Source: CAYOHP01 sp964403795 [NCBI: uncultured bacterium]
GTDB taxonomy: Bacteria; Muiribacteriota; UBA6191; CAZXTJ01
Direction: 5' to 3'
Length of the DNA stretch: 52,179 nucleotides
Assembly (NCBI GenBank): GCA_964403795.1
Contig: CAYOHP010000013.1
Coordinates: forward strand, 37,647 to 89,825
Positions within the stretch are counted from its first letter, which is position 1, and each line of letters starts with the position of its first letter. The translations under genes were made by a program, and so were the position numbers. A model generated the notes under the pieces. It did no database searches, had not been told where the DNA came from, and was given only the letters and a program-made list of their open reading frames with translations. Shown one piece after another: positions 7,337-15,577 of the stretch.

Positions 7337-8697
7337 TTCGACAGGGCCCGGAGCGGCGCCGGGATCCGCCCGCCCCGCTTCACGAACTGGAGCGGACTCC
7401 CCGGGGCCACGGCCATGACCGGTGCGACGCCCAGGAGTCCCCCGTAGTCGACGAGGTCCCCGACCTTGGCCCCCGGCACCGGGAGCACCCGGACCGCGGT
7501 GGTCTTGTTGTTGATGACGCCGATGGCGAGCTCGTCGGCCATCAGCGCCGAGAGCACCTCGGCCGGGGTGTCGCCCGGGACGGCCACCATGTCGAGTCCG
7601 ACCGAGCAGACCGCGGTCATGGCCTCGAGCTTGCCGAGCGTGAGGTACCCCTCCTGGGCGGCCCTCACCATGCCCATGTCCTCGCTGACCGGGATGAAGG
7701 CGCCCGAGAGTCCCCCGGCGTGCCGGGTGGCCATGGCCCCGCCCCGCTTGACCGCCTCGTTCAGCATCATCAGGGCGGCGGTGGTGCCGTGGCCCCCGCA
7801 GCGTTCGATCCCCATGGCCTCGAGCACATTGGCGATCGAGTCGCCCTTGGCCGGGGTGGGCGCCAGCGACAGGTCGACGATGCCCCGGGGCAGCGCCATG
7901 CGGGTCGCCACCTCGCCCAGCACCAGCTCGGCCACCCGGCAGATCTTGAACGCCATGCGCTTGATCACGTCGGCGAGCTCGTCGAGCGGCACCGAGGGAT
8001 GGCGTTCGATGGCGTGACGGACCACGCCCGGCCCCGACACCCCGACCGAGATGGCGCTCTCCCCCTCGCCCTCCCCGTGGAAGGCGCCGGCGATGAAGGG
8101 GTTGTCGTAGGGGGCGTTGGCGAAGACCACCAGCCGGCAGCAGCCGCTGCCCTTGGTCGAGGCGGTGAGGCGGGCGATCTCCTTGACCGTGCCCCCCAGG
8201 TCCCGCACCACGTCCATGTTGATCCCGCACTCGGTCGAGGCCGCGTTCACCGAGGCGCAGAGCCGCGAGGTCGCCGCCAGGGCCTCGGGCAATGCCTCCA
8301 GGAAGGCGCGTTCGGCGTCGGTGGCCCCCTTGGGGACGATGGCGGTGAACCCGCCCACGTAGTCGACGTCGACCTCGGCGGCCACCTGGTCGACGGCCTT
8401 CGCGATCCGCACCGCCGAGCCCTTGGGAAGGCTCTCGCAGAGGAGCGAGAGGGGAGACAGCGCGATCCGGCAGTTGGCGATCGGCACCCCGTACTCCTCG
8501 GAGACCTCCCGCACCGTGGCCCGCAGGCGCCGGGCCCGGGTGGCGATCTTCTTCACCAGCTTGCGCTCGGTCTCGGCCACCGACGAGCTGGCGCAGTCCC
8601 GGACCGAGATCCCCAAGGTCACGGTGCGGACGTCGAAATGGTCGACGTGGACCCACTCGAGGTACTCGAGCGCATCGTCGAGGTCGAACATCGCCAC
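7333..8697 (-). CDS. PFL family protein (UPF0210)
   Basis: 454 residues, full length for the family. Recognisable segments include VRTVTLGISVRDC near the N-terminus, CASVNAASTECGINMD, FIAGAFHGEGEGESAISVGV and RCGGHGTTAALMMLNEAVKRGG. UPF0210/DUF711 proteins are conserved soluble proteins whose biochemical role is unsettled. They are almost always encoded next to a small ACT-domain protein of the UPF0237 family, as here, where the ACT gene ends 10 bases upstream. The stop overlaps the TTG start of the LptF/LptG permease gene, implying one transcript. Confidence 0.9.
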   Translation of the reverse strand: MAMFDLDDALEYLEWVHVDHFDVRTVTLGISVRDCASSSVAETERKLVKKIATRARRLRATVREVSEEYGVPIANCRIALSPLSLLCESLPKGSAVRIAKAVDQVAAEVDVDYVGGFTAIVPKGATDAERAFLEALPEALAATSRLCASVNAASTECGINMDVVRDLGGTVKEIARLTASTKGSGCCRLVVFANAPYDNPFIAGAFHGEGEGESAISVGVSGPGVVRHAIERHPSVPLDELADVIKRMAFKICRVAELVLGEVATRMALPRGIVDLSLAPTPAKGDSIANVLEAMGIERCGGHGTTAALMMLNEAVKRGGAMATRHAGGLSGAFIPVSEDMGMVRAAQEGYLTLGKLEAMTAVCSVGLDMVAVPGDTPAEVLSALMADELAIGVINNKTTAVRVLPVPGAKVGDLVDYGGLLGVAPVMAVAPGSPLQFVKRGGRIPAPLRALSN

Positions 8698-8707
8698 GGC
8701 GCGGCCC

Positions 8708-9004
8708 TCAGACCCGATCGATGAAGCGGAACAGCCGCTCGTGCTGGACCGAGGTCTGGAGCGCCATGTCCTGGCCCAGCCTCTGGATCCGTTCCCGGAG
8801 CTCGAGCAGGCGGCAGCGCGCCCCCGCCAGGTCGCCCACGATCATCATCACGAAGAGATCGCCCACGACCCGTTGCGAGAGGTCGAGGATGTCGACCGAG
8901 TCCTGGGCCAGCACCTTGGAGAAGGCGGCCACGATCCCGGGCCGATTGGCGCCCGAGACCGTGATCACGACCCGGCCCGAGTCGTCGCCGGAAGCCCGAT
9001 TCAC
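8708..9004 (-). CDS. ACT domain-containing protein (UPF0237)
   Basis: 98 residues from GTG 9002-9004. It is a single ACT fold: VVITVSGANRPGIVAAFSKVLAQ with the strand-helix turn typical of ligand-binding ACT modules, then ILDLSQRVVGDLFVMMIVGD. UPF0237 proteins pair with the PFL protein encoded immediately downstream and are thought to act as its small-molecule-sensing subunit. This is known co-occurrence, not shown here. The start could also be one of a few other codons, but the 98-residue length fits the family. Confidence 0.9.
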   Translation of the reverse strand: MNRASGDDSGRVVITVSGANRPGIVAAFSKVLAQDSVDILDLSQRVVGDLFVMMIVGDLAGARCRLLELRERIQRLGQDMALQTSVQHERLFRFIDRV

Positions 9005-9050
9005 CGGAGCACCCCGTAACCGGAAGCGCCGCGCCCGGACCGCCCCGGCC

Positions 9051-9242
9051 TCATCCCGCCACCCATCGCGCCACCACGAACACGATCACGGCCAGCACCA
9101 GGATCCCGCCCAGCATGAACCCCAGCCCGGCCAGGGCCTCCTTGGCCCACCGGTCGGGCTCGTCGGAGCCGGTCATGGCGTAGACCAGGGAGACCACGGC
9201 CGAGGCGATCACCAGGCTGACCAGGGCGAAGGGGAAGCTAAT
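9051..9242 (-). CDS. Small two-helix membrane protein, start uncertain
   Basis: A short frame (up to 63 residues) with two hydrophobic helices separated by a polar turn: FALVSLVIASAVVSLVYAM, then TGSDEPDRWAKEA, then LGFMLGGILVLAVIVFVVAR. Codon third positions are strongly G/C, as in real genes here. The only codon overlapping the upstream stop is ATT at 9240-9242, a rare initiator; a GTG at 9210-9212 would give 53 residues and cut into the first helix. It lies between the DUF6677-like membrane gene and the ACT gene. Function unknown. Confidence 0.5.
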   Translation of the reverse strand: MSFPFALVSLVIASAVVSLVYAMTGSDEPDRWAKEALAGLGFMLGGILVLAVIVFVVARWVAG

Positions 9243-9753
9243 CGTCCGGCCACCGTTTCTGGTAGAGGCTCCTGTTGTACCCGATGTCGTAAGCGTCCAT
9301 CATCGTCAGCAGGTTGAGCAGCCCGGAGAGCTGGGCGAAGCAGTAGCCCACGTCCTTCAGGGCCACCGCCGCCTCGGCCGGGGAGCCGACCCAGCCGGCC
9401 CAGCGGTACAGGCCCCAGAGCAGGGGCTGGATCACGTGCCCGACCACGAAGGTGAAGAAGCCGACGCAGAACGGGAAGACCCAGGTGAAGAGCACCCGCG
9501 ACGCCTTGTCGACGAAGCCCTCGGCGGCATCCGACTCGCCCGGTACCCGGGGCAGGTCCTCGATCGAGAAGGTGGGAGGCCCGATCAGGCTGGGCCCGAA
9601 CTTCTGGTAATAGTCGGGGTCCAGCGAGACCCCGAAGAGGAAAACGAGCCCCAGCACTACGAGGAAGGTGAGCCCCTTGCCGCGCCGGCCCTGGAGGAGG
9701 TGTCCGAGCCCGGGCAACAGGAAGCCGGAGAGGCTGATGAGCAGGAGCTTCAT
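9238..9753 (-). CDS. Polytopic membrane protein, DUF6677-like
   Basis: 171 residues from ATG 9751-9753. It starts MKLLLISLSGFLLPGLGHLL, the PGLGHLLQGRRGKGL motif typical of small TM2-like/DUF6677 membrane proteins. About four membrane helices follow, and the end (GYCFAQLSGLLNLLTMMDAY) resembles the conserved family C-terminus. A polar loop (about residues 42-85) lies outside the helices. No enzyme motif is present. It lies in a codirectional run with phosphatidylserine decarboxylase, so an envelope role is plausible but unproven. Confidence 0.65.
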   Translation of the reverse strand: MKLLLISLSGFLLPGLGHLLQGRRGKGLTFLVVLGLVFLFGVSLDPDYYQKFGPSLIGPPTFSIEDLPRVPGESDAAEGFVDKASRVLFTWVFPFCVGFFTFVVGHVIQPLLWGLYRWAGWVGSPAEAAVALKDVGYCFAQLSGLLNLLTMMDAYDIGYNRSLYQKRWPDD

Positions 9754-9815
9754 CCCGTACTCTCCCCTTCCCGGGGTCCACCCGCGGCCGTCGCAGTCGG
9801 CGGCGCGCGGCCCGC

Positions 9816-10466
9816 CTAGCTCTTCCCGGCTTCCGGGAGGTCCGCCAAGTGGGTCAGTCCAGCATAGACCTGTTCGCCGACCGCCACCCTCACCTCGGTG
9901 CCCAGCGGCAGGAAGTGGTCGGCCCGGGAGCCGTAGCGGATCATACCGAAACGCTCGCCCCGGCCGCGCTGCTCGCCGACCCGGAGCCGGCAGACGATCC
10001 GCCGGGCCACCAGGCCGGCCACCTGGCGGCAGAGGACCCGGTGGCCCTCCCGGGTGCGGATCCCGACGTCCATGGCCTCGTTCTTCTCGGCCGCGGTCTC
10101 GGCCCAGGCGGCCTCGAACCCGCCGGCCCGGTGGGCCAGGAGCTCGATCTCGCCGGCCACCGGCATCCGGTTCACGTGGGCGTCGAAGAGCGACATGAAG
10201 ACCGAGACCCGGAGGCAGGGGCCGCCCACGAAGCTCTCCTCGTAGACCTCGTCGATCCCCAGGACCTTGCCGTCGGCGGCCGAGAAGACGCGCCGGGGAG
10301 GCCCCGCAGGGATCGCGCGCTCGAAGTCGCGGAAGAAGAAGAGTCCGAAGACGAAGCCCGCCAGGGCCACGAGTCCGAGCCCGCAGTGGACCTGGAACCC
10401 CAGCCACGCCAGGGCCAGGTGCACGAGCAGGACGCTGCTGCTGCCCTCGGCGAGCGGGAGCCGCAC
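9816..10466 (-). CDS. psd: Phosphatidylserine decarboxylase, short (archaeal-type) form
   Basis: 216 residues from GTG 10464-10466. It has an N-terminal hydrophobic hairpin (about residues 12-46), then FSAADGKVLGIDEV, the conserved FMSLFDAHVNRMPVAG (His97), and the autocleavage site GMIRYGSRAD, where cleavage between Gly179 and Ser180 would create the pyruvoyl group. Length and spacing match the compact archaeal-type PSDs that convert phosphatidylserine to phosphatidylethanolamine. No phosphatidylserine synthase gene is nearby. It follows rpmA by 14 bases and may ride on the ribosomal-protein transcript. Confidence 0.9.
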   Translation of the reverse strand: MRLPLAEGSSSVLLVHLALAWLGFQVHCGLGLVALAGFVFGLFFFRDFERAIPAGPPRRVFSAADGKVLGIDEVYEESFVGGPCLRVSVFMSLFDAHVNRMPVAGEIELLAHRAGGFEAAWAETAAEKNEAMDVGIRTREGHRVLCRQVAGLVARRIVCRLRVGEQRGRGERFGMIRYGSRADHFLPLGTEVRVAVGEQVYAGLTHLADLPEAGKS

Positions 10467-10480
10467 TTCTCGGGTCCGGC

Positions 10481-10756
10481 CTAGCCGGCGGGCTGGGCGG
10501 TCTGGTCTGCGTAGACCGAGACCCGCTTGCGGTCGCCCCGGACGTTCTCGAACTTGACGATTCCGTCGATCAGCGAGAACAGGGTGTCGTCCCGGCCCCG
10601 GTCCACGTTGGACCCGGGAACCATGCGGGTGCCGCGCTGGCGCACCAGGATGCTGCCGGCGCTGACCCATTCGCCCGAGGCGGCCTTGACGCCGAGGCGC
10701 TGGGCGCGGCTGTCACGCCCGTTGGTGGAAGAACCTACGCCTTTTTTGTGGGCCAT
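10481..10756 (-). CDS. rpmA: 50S ribosomal protein L27
   Basis: 91 residues, starting [20 protein letters not shown], with the universal L27 signature [20 protein letters not shown]27 reaches into the peptidyl-transferase centre. The mature-like N-terminus is encoded directly, without the cleaved extension seen in Firmicutes. It lies 21 bases downstream of rplU. The usual next gene in many bacteria (obgE) is missing; phosphatidylserine decarboxylase follows instead. Confidence 0.97.
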   Translation of the reverse strand: MAHKKGVGSSTNGRDSRAQRLGVKAASGEWVSAGSILVRQRGTRMVPGSNVDRGRDDTLFSLIDGIVKFENVRGDRKRVSVYADQTAQPAG

Positions 10757-10777
10757 GATCGACCTTTCGGGGGAGCG

Positions 10778-11089
10778 TCAGCCGGCCTGGATGCCGGTGA
10801 CCTCGACCTCGGTGTAGTGCCAGCGGAAGCCGTGCTTCACGCGGCCGTTGTTGCGCTGCTGGTACTTGAAGGACAAGACCTTCTTGCCGTGGCCGTGGGC
10901 GACGACCTTGGCGGTGACCGAGGCGCCCTTCACGGTCGGGGCCCCGATGGCGACGGACTCGCCTCCGAGCATCAGCACCTCGGGAAAGCTCACCTCGGTG
11001 CCGGCTTCCTGGGGCATGCGGTCGAGACGGAGGCGGTCGCCGACGCTGGCGCGCCGCTGGACCCCGCCGGCCCTGAAGATGGCGTACAT
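10778..11089 (-). CDS. rplU: 50S ribosomal protein L21
   Basis: 103 residues, MYAIFRAGGVQRRASVGDRL, with the conserved basic end VLSFKYQQRNNGRVKHGFRW followed by H-YTEVEVTGI. L21 binds 23S rRNA in the large subunit. It is the first gene of the rplU-rpmA transcript; a consensus-like promoter lies about 40 bases upstream at 11126-11155. A purine-rich GCGAGAG stretch sits at normal ribosome-binding distance. Confidence 0.97.
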   Translation of the reverse strand: MYAIFRAGGVQRRASVGDRLRLDRMPQEAGTEVSFPEVLMLGGESVAIGAPTVKGASVTAKVVAHGHGKKVLSFKYQQRNNGRVKHGFRWHYTEVEVTGIQAG

Positions 11090-11125
11090 GGCTCTCGCAG
11101 ATCCCTTCGTCGAATGGGAGGCGGA

Positions 11126-11155
11126 AAACTATCACGTCTCTGCGACACCCGTCAA
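11126..11155 (-). promoter_or_regulatory. Sigma70-type promoter of rplU-rpmA
   Basis: On the minus strand TTGACG (11150-11155) and TAGTTT (11126-11131) are separated by 18 bases; GATAGT with 16 is an alternative -10 reading. Transcription would start near 11119, leaving a leader of about 30 bases before the rplU ATG. It is among the most AT-rich spots in this neighbourhood. Confidence 0.75.
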
Positions 11156-11167
11156 CGACGGATCGCT

Positions 11168-12249
11168 CCGCATGCGCACCCTCCGTTACACTGACCCGAC
11201 CCATGCAGGACCCTCCGGATCCCCCGCATTCCACCCCCCGCCGGGCCGCCCCGGCCGGCCACGACGCCCCCACCAGCACCGGCTTCGTGGTCGCCGGCCA
11301 GACGCTCTCCGGGCGCTACTTCCTGGTCCGGGAGCTCGCCCGCGGCGGCATGGGCATCGTCTTCGAGGCCCTGGACCGGAAGCTCGACGACCTCAAGCTG
11401 GCCGTGAAGGTGCTCCCCCCCGAGCTGGCCGGCAACCAGGCCGCGGTGGTCCGCATGAAGTCCGAGGCGGCCCACGCCCTGAAGCTCACCCATCCCCATG
11501 TCATGCGCCTCCATGGCTTCGACCAGGAGGGTGCCAACGCCTTCCTGGTGATGGAGTTCCTCGACGGGCCCACCCTCGAACTCGAGCTCGCCCACCGCGG
11601 CCGGCTGCCTCTCGACGAGGCGCTGCGCCTGGTCGGCCAGGCCGCCAGCGGGCTCCAGGCCGCCCACGACCTCGGCATCGTCCACCGGGACGTGAAGCCG
11701 GCGAACCTCATGTTCACGACCCGCGGCCGCGACCGGGTCCTGGTGGTCACCGACTTCGGGATCGCCGCCCAGCTCAAGGACTCGATGACCCGCCTGACCG
11801 GCTTCGACCACTCGGGCACCCTCCTCTACGCCGCCCCCGAGCAGCTCCAGGGCAAGCGCCCCAAGCCCGCCGCCGACCAGTACGCCCTGGCCGTCACCCT
11901 CTACGAGCTGCTCGCCGGCCATCCCCCCTTCGAGGGCAAGGGGCTCTCGGAACAGATCGTGAACGCCTCCCCCGAGCCGATCGAGGATCTCGACCCGGCG
12001 GTCTGGTCCGTGCTCGCCCGGGCCCTGGCCAAGTCCCCCGACGACCGTTTCCCCTCCCTCTCCGACTTCTCCTACGCCCTCTTGGGAAGGCCGGGAGCCG
12101 CGCCCCCGGCCCCGTCCCCGCTTCCCCTGGCGACGACCCCCGTCCCGACCGGCCCGGCGATCCCGGCGCCCGCGCCCTCCCCGACGCCCGTCCCCGCGGC
12201 CCACGTCGAGACCAAGCCCGCACCCCCCATCGTCTTCGTCCTCGAAGAG
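11168..12249 (+). repeat. Direct repeat, copy 1: kinase head plus start region
   Basis: This segment recurs at 20884-21970. From the ATG (11203) to 11863 the two copies look base-for-base identical (about 660 bp). From 11864 to 12249 they stay alignable without net gaps but with scattered mismatches, after which they are unrelated. Upstream similarity begins at CCGCATGCGC, includes CTCCGTTACACT, and copy 2 has a 5-base insertion before its ATG. Confidence 0.9.
11187..11192 (+). promoter_or_regulatory. Putative -10 element (TACACT) close to the kinase start
   Basis: TACACT ends ten bases before the ATG at 11203, so transcription would begin within a few bases of the start codon and the mRNA would be nearly leaderless. 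The same CTCCGTTACACT string precedes the second kinase (20903-20908). A close match, CTCCGCTACACT, precedes the GTG at 3806. No good -35 hexamer is visible, so the call rests on repetition and position. Confidence 0.35.
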
Positions 12250-13536
12250 GCGGAAGGCGACCAGGAGCCGGACGGATCGAAGTCGCCCGATCCGCCCGCA
12301 CCCACTTCGCGCCCCGGTGCGTTGTTCGTCACCCCGTCCCACGGCCGCAGATGGGAGAAGGCGAGCCCGCCGTCCCGGTCGGAGACCCCGAGTGGACCCG
12401 AGGACCCGTCCCATCCGCCTCTGACCTTGGGGCGATTCCTGGCCCTCGTCATGGCGACCCTGTCCATGGTCGCCGCCGTGGGCTTCTTCCTGATCCGGGT
12501 CGATCAGTTCGAGAAGCACCAGGGCCTGGTCCGGGACGCCAGGGCCGGTGGCCGTCCCTCGGCGGCAGACGCGCCTCAGGCCCAGGCCTCGCCCACCTCC
12601 GTCCCGCCGGCTCCCCCGACGATCCCCACCGTCTCCCCGGAGGCCGCCGCGGCGGCCCGGGAACGGGCGGCGGCGGTCCGCGCCCGGCTGGCCACCAAGG
12701 TCGAGCCTCCGGGACCCCGCTTCGTCCAGGGCGACGCCTTTCTCGCCAAGGGCGACCGGGAGATCGCGTACCGGGAGTCGGCCATGGCCCTCGAGGCCTA
12801 CCAGGACGCCGAGGCCGCCTTCTCCGAACAGCTCGCCGAAGTCGAGAAGGTCCTGGCGGCCAAGGCGGCCGCCGCAGCCAAGACCCCGGATCCGGTGCCT
12901 TCCCTGGCCACCACGGCCTCGCCCCTCGGCGACCTGCTCGGAAGCACCCGCTCACGGTTCCGGTTCTTACTCACCCGTCCCGTTTTCCGCGACGTTCCGC
13001 GCACACATTGGGCCTACGCCGACCTCGGAAGGGCCTACTCCGTCCTCCCCCTACAGGATCCCGACGAGTTCCAGGGCGAGGGCCTCGTGAACCGAACCGA
13101 GCTGGGCGCCTTCTTGGGGCAACTCCTGGTCCGCTGCGCGGGACTGCGCCTCGATCCTTCCGCACCGCTGGAGTTCGACGACGCCCCTAGCGATCCGATG
13201 GTCCGGTCACGCCTCGCCCTGGTCGTCTCGGAGGGACTGCTGTCCGGCTTCGACGGGCGTTTCCTCGGCGACCGTCTGACCACCCGCTACCAGCTCGCAG
13301 TGATCGCCAGGAAGCTCCTGGACCGCCTGGGATGGAAGGGCGCTCCCACGACCCGACCGCTCTCCGACGTGCCCGCCTCCCATTGGGCCTTCGATGCTGT
13401 GCGGATCGCCATCGCGGCCGGCGTCATGGGAGGAGTGGACGAGACGGGTCCCGTGACCTTCCACGGCGAGAAGCTCGTGAACCGCTACCAGGCAGCGTCC
13501 TTCGCAGCCCGGATCCTCGACACCGCCTGCCACTGA
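11203..13536 (+). CDS. Transmembrane Ser/Thr protein kinase with C-terminal S-layer-homology-like domains
   Basis: 777 residues. Residues about 33-297 form a complete Hanks-type kinase: LARGGMGIVFEA, Lys69 in AVKVL, HRDVKPAN (Asp163), DFGIA (Asp184) and AAPEQ. A Pro/Ala-rich linker leads to a single membrane helix (about 411-432, FLALVMATLSMVAAVGFFLI). Outside, an Ala/Glu-rich helical stretch (about 480-575) is followed by two SLH-like repeats (about 595-776) with FRDVPRTHWAYADL and LSDVPASHWAFDAV. SLH domains bind secondary cell-wall or envelope polysaccharides, so the kinase may sense or anchor to the cell surface. The kinase head is duplicated almost exactly in the gene at 20924. Confidence 0.9.
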   Translation: MQDPPDPPHSTPRRAAPAGHDAPTSTGFVVAGQTLSGRYFLVRELARGGMGIVFEALDRKLDDLKLAVKVLPPELAGNQAAVVRMKSEAAHALKLTHPHVMRLHGFDQEGANAFLVMEFLDGPTLELELAHRGRLPLDEALRLVGQAASGLQAAHDLGIVHRDVKPANLMFTTRGRDRVLVVTDFGIAAQLKDSMTRLTGFDHSGTLLYAAPEQLQGKRPKPAADQYALAVTLYELLAGHPPFEGKGLSEQIVNASPEPIEDLDPAVWSVLARALAKSPDDRFPSLSDFSYALLGRPGAAPPAPSPLPLATTPVPTGPAIPAPAPSPTPVPAAHVETKPAPPIVFVLEEAEGDQEPDGSKSPDPPAPTSRPGALFVTPSHGRRWEKASPPSRSETPSGPEDPSHPPLTLGRFLALVMATLSMVAAVGFFLIRVDQFEKHQGLVRDARAGGRPSAADAPQAQASPTSVPPAPPTIPTVSPEAAAAARERAAAVRARLATKVEPPGPRFVQGDAFLAKGDREIAYRESAMALEAYQDAEAAFSEQLAEVEKVLAAKAAAAAKTPDPVPSLATTASPLGDLLGSTRSRFRFLLTRPVFRDVPRTHWAYADLGRAYSVLPLQDPDEFQGEGLVNRTELGAFLGQLLVRCAGLRLDPSAPLEFDDAPSDPMVRSRLALVVSEGLLSGFDGRFLGDRLTTRYQLAVIARKLLDRLGWKGAPTTRPLSDVPASHWAFDAVRIAIAAGVMGGVDETGPVTFHGEKLVNRYQAASFAARILDTACH

Positions 13537-13566
13537 GCTTCTCCCAGGGGACGGCCCAGGCTCGGT

Positions 13567-13585
13567 GCGTCCAGTCCGCGGACGC
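13567..13585. terminator. Possible bidirectional terminator hairpin
   Basis: GCGTCC (13567-13572) and GGACGC (13580-13585) form a 6-bp stem with a 7-base loop in the 67-base gap between the convergent kinase and WD40 genes. There is no T-tract, so this is only a positional suggestion. Confidence 0.3.
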
Positions 13586-13603
13586 GAGGGGCCACTCTTC
13601 TTC

Positions 13604-15577
13604 CTACCTGCCGGCTGGTCGTGGCGGCGTTCGGGGGCCCGGTAACGGGCTGGATCCGGATAGGTCCCAGAGGAGGATCCGGCCGTCGTCGAGGCCCGCG
13701 GCGAGATTCTCCCCGTCCGGTGACAGGAGGAGTTCGGCGACCTCCACGCCCGGGACCTTCCAGGATCTCTCGAGCTCTCCGGAGGGCCAGGAGAGGATGC
13801 GGATCTCGTGCTGGGTTGTGAGCAGCGCGAGGCGGGGCCCGTCTGCAGGACCCGTGACGTCCAGCAGGTCGGGGAGCTCCAGCGGAGGCCGGCGCAAGCG
13901 GCGCGCCGCGAGATCCCAGAGGTAGATTCCCTTCCTCCCGATGCCGACCAAGAGCCTCTCTCCATCCTCGGAGAGGTCGATGTCCCGGAACCAGAGGTGC
14001 TCCATTCGCACCTTCTTCGGAGGGTCGACGATCCAGCCTTCCGGCGACCCGGGAGGTGCCATCGGGATGGCGGGGAGATGGAGCCGCGGACGGAAGCTCC
14101 CTCCGTTCCTCTCGTAGAGGGACAGGATCCCCCGGCGATCGGCCAGCGCCAGGAGTTGACCGTCCCCGGTAGTGGCCGCAACCTCGGCGTCGACCGGCAG
14201 CGACCCCAGCTCCCTGCCCCTTCCTGGGTCCCAGAGCTCGACGGAACGATCGGCCCAGGCCACGGAGAGGTTCCCGGCCCGGGAGGCTGCCAGGACCTCC
14301 TTCCCGCCGACGACGTTCCCGGAACGGATCCGTCGACGGATTCCCTCGCCGGTGGCGGGATCCAGGAGCTCGGTCCTGCCTCCCCAGCCGGCGAGCAAAC
14401 CCTCGTCGGTCATGGAGAGGCTCACCCCGATGCCATGGCTGGCCGGGACCGACGCGGGTCCCAGCGCGAGCGGCGTGGAGAACTGCCAGCGAAGGAGCCT
14501 TGCCGACGAGTCCAGGGAGAAGAGTTCGGTACCGTCCAGGGAGAAGGCCAGCGCTCCGACTCGCTCCCGGTGACCGATGGTCCCCCGGTCGACCTGGCCC
14601 GTGTCGGGGTCGACGCTCGCCAGCACGCAGCCCAGGAACGTCCAGACGGGTCCCTCGTCGGCAACCTGACCGGCCTCGTAGAATCCCTTCTCCGGATCCG
14701 GGAGGGTGCGGGACTCGGAGAGCGCTCCGGTCTCGAGGTCGAGCCGGGCGATCTGCATCCCTCCCCAGAGGATGGCCTCCCGTCCGTTCGGGCGTATCAA
14801 GGGCTGTCCGCGGATTTCCTCCCGGGTCCAGAGGACCCTTGCGTCCCCCAGGGTGACGCGGGCGATCCAGTCGCCTCCGCAACGCCCGTGCCCCTGGACG
14901 AGGAACGCTCCCTTCTCCAGGGGAATGATCCCATCGATGGGTCCCTCCGGGAGATCGAGGCTGACCTCGCGGACGAACTCGCCTGTGCGAAGGTCCCAAA
15001 TCCGCAGATCGTCGTGGCAGCCCGAGGTGATCAGGTGCTCCGCGTCGAGCCAAGCCACTGTCGGTGAGTCGCCGCTCGAGCTGGAACCGGCTCCGGTGGT
15101 CCGTGGGCAGACACCGACTCGGAGGATCCGCTTGCCAGTCCCGAGGTCCCAGGCGAGGAGGCCCCCGAAGTCGACCCCGCCTGCCACGAAACGGCCGTCC
15201 GGGGAGACACTGGGCCTGATCGGGGTGCGGAAGGAGTGGATCGTCGTCAGGAGACGAGCCGAGGGGAGCTCCCGGACCTCCATGTTGCGGAAGCCCTTCA
15301 CGAGAACACGACGGCTCCCCTGGTGGAAGGGGGTGAGGTGGAACGTGTCGAGCAGCCCGAGTTCTTCGGACCCCAGCTCCCTTCCTGTGGCCCGGTCAAG
15401 GACCCGCAGCCGTCGTCGGTCTGCAAGGACCAGCTGGCGGCCGTCCGAGGAGACCAGGAAGCTCGTGAAGTTCCCCGAGGAGCGGATCCCTCCGCCACCG
15501 AGCTCCCGGACCGGCGGCTCCCCGCCCGCCAGGCAGAGACAGGGGAGCAAGGTCAGGGAGAGGAGGGCACGCCTCAT
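13604..15577 (-). CDS. Secreted WD40-repeat propeller protein
   Basis: 657 residues from ATG 15575-15577. A Sec-type signal (MRRALLSLTLLPCLCLAGG) precedes about a dozen WD40-like blades, for example VSPDGRFVAGG...LLAWDLGTG, HDDLRIWDLRTG and LSPDGENLAAGLDDG followed by RILLWDL. No enzymatic motif is visible, so a binding or scaffold role outside the cytoplasm is likely. The start overlaps the stop of the upstream membrane-protein gene (ATGA), so the two are one unit. Base composition is noticeably less GC-rich than in flanking genes. Confidence 0.82.
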   Translation of the reverse strand: MRRALLSLTLLPCLCLAGGEPPVRELGGGGIRSSGNFTSFLVSSDGRQLVLADRRRLRVLDRATGRELGSEELGLLDTFHLTPFHQGSRRVLVKGFRNMEVRELPSARLLTTIHSFRTPIRPSVSPDGRFVAGGVDFGGLLAWDLGTGKRILRVGVCPRTTGAGSSSSGDSPTVAWLDAEHLITSGCHDDLRIWDLRTGEFVREVSLDLPEGPIDGIIPLEKGAFLVQGHGRCGGDWIARVTLGDARVLWTREEIRGQPLIRPNGREAILWGGMQIARLDLETGALSESRTLPDPEKGFYEAGQVADEGPVWTFLGCVLASVDPDTGQVDRGTIGHRERVGALAFSLDGTELFSLDSSARLLRWQFSTPLALGPASVPASHGIGVSLSMTDEGLLAGWGGRTELLDPATGEGIRRRIRSGNVVGGKEVLAASRAGNLSVAWADRSVELWDPGRGRELGSLPVDAEVAATTGDGQLLALADRRGILSLYERNGGSFRPRLHLPAIPMAPPGSPEGWIVDPPKKVRMEHLWFRDIDLSEDGERLLVGIGRKGIYLWDLAARRLRRPPLELPDLLDVTGPADGPRLALLTTQHEIRILSWPSGELERSWKVPGVEVAELLLSPDGENLAAGLDDGRILLWDLSGSSPLPGPRTPPRPAGR

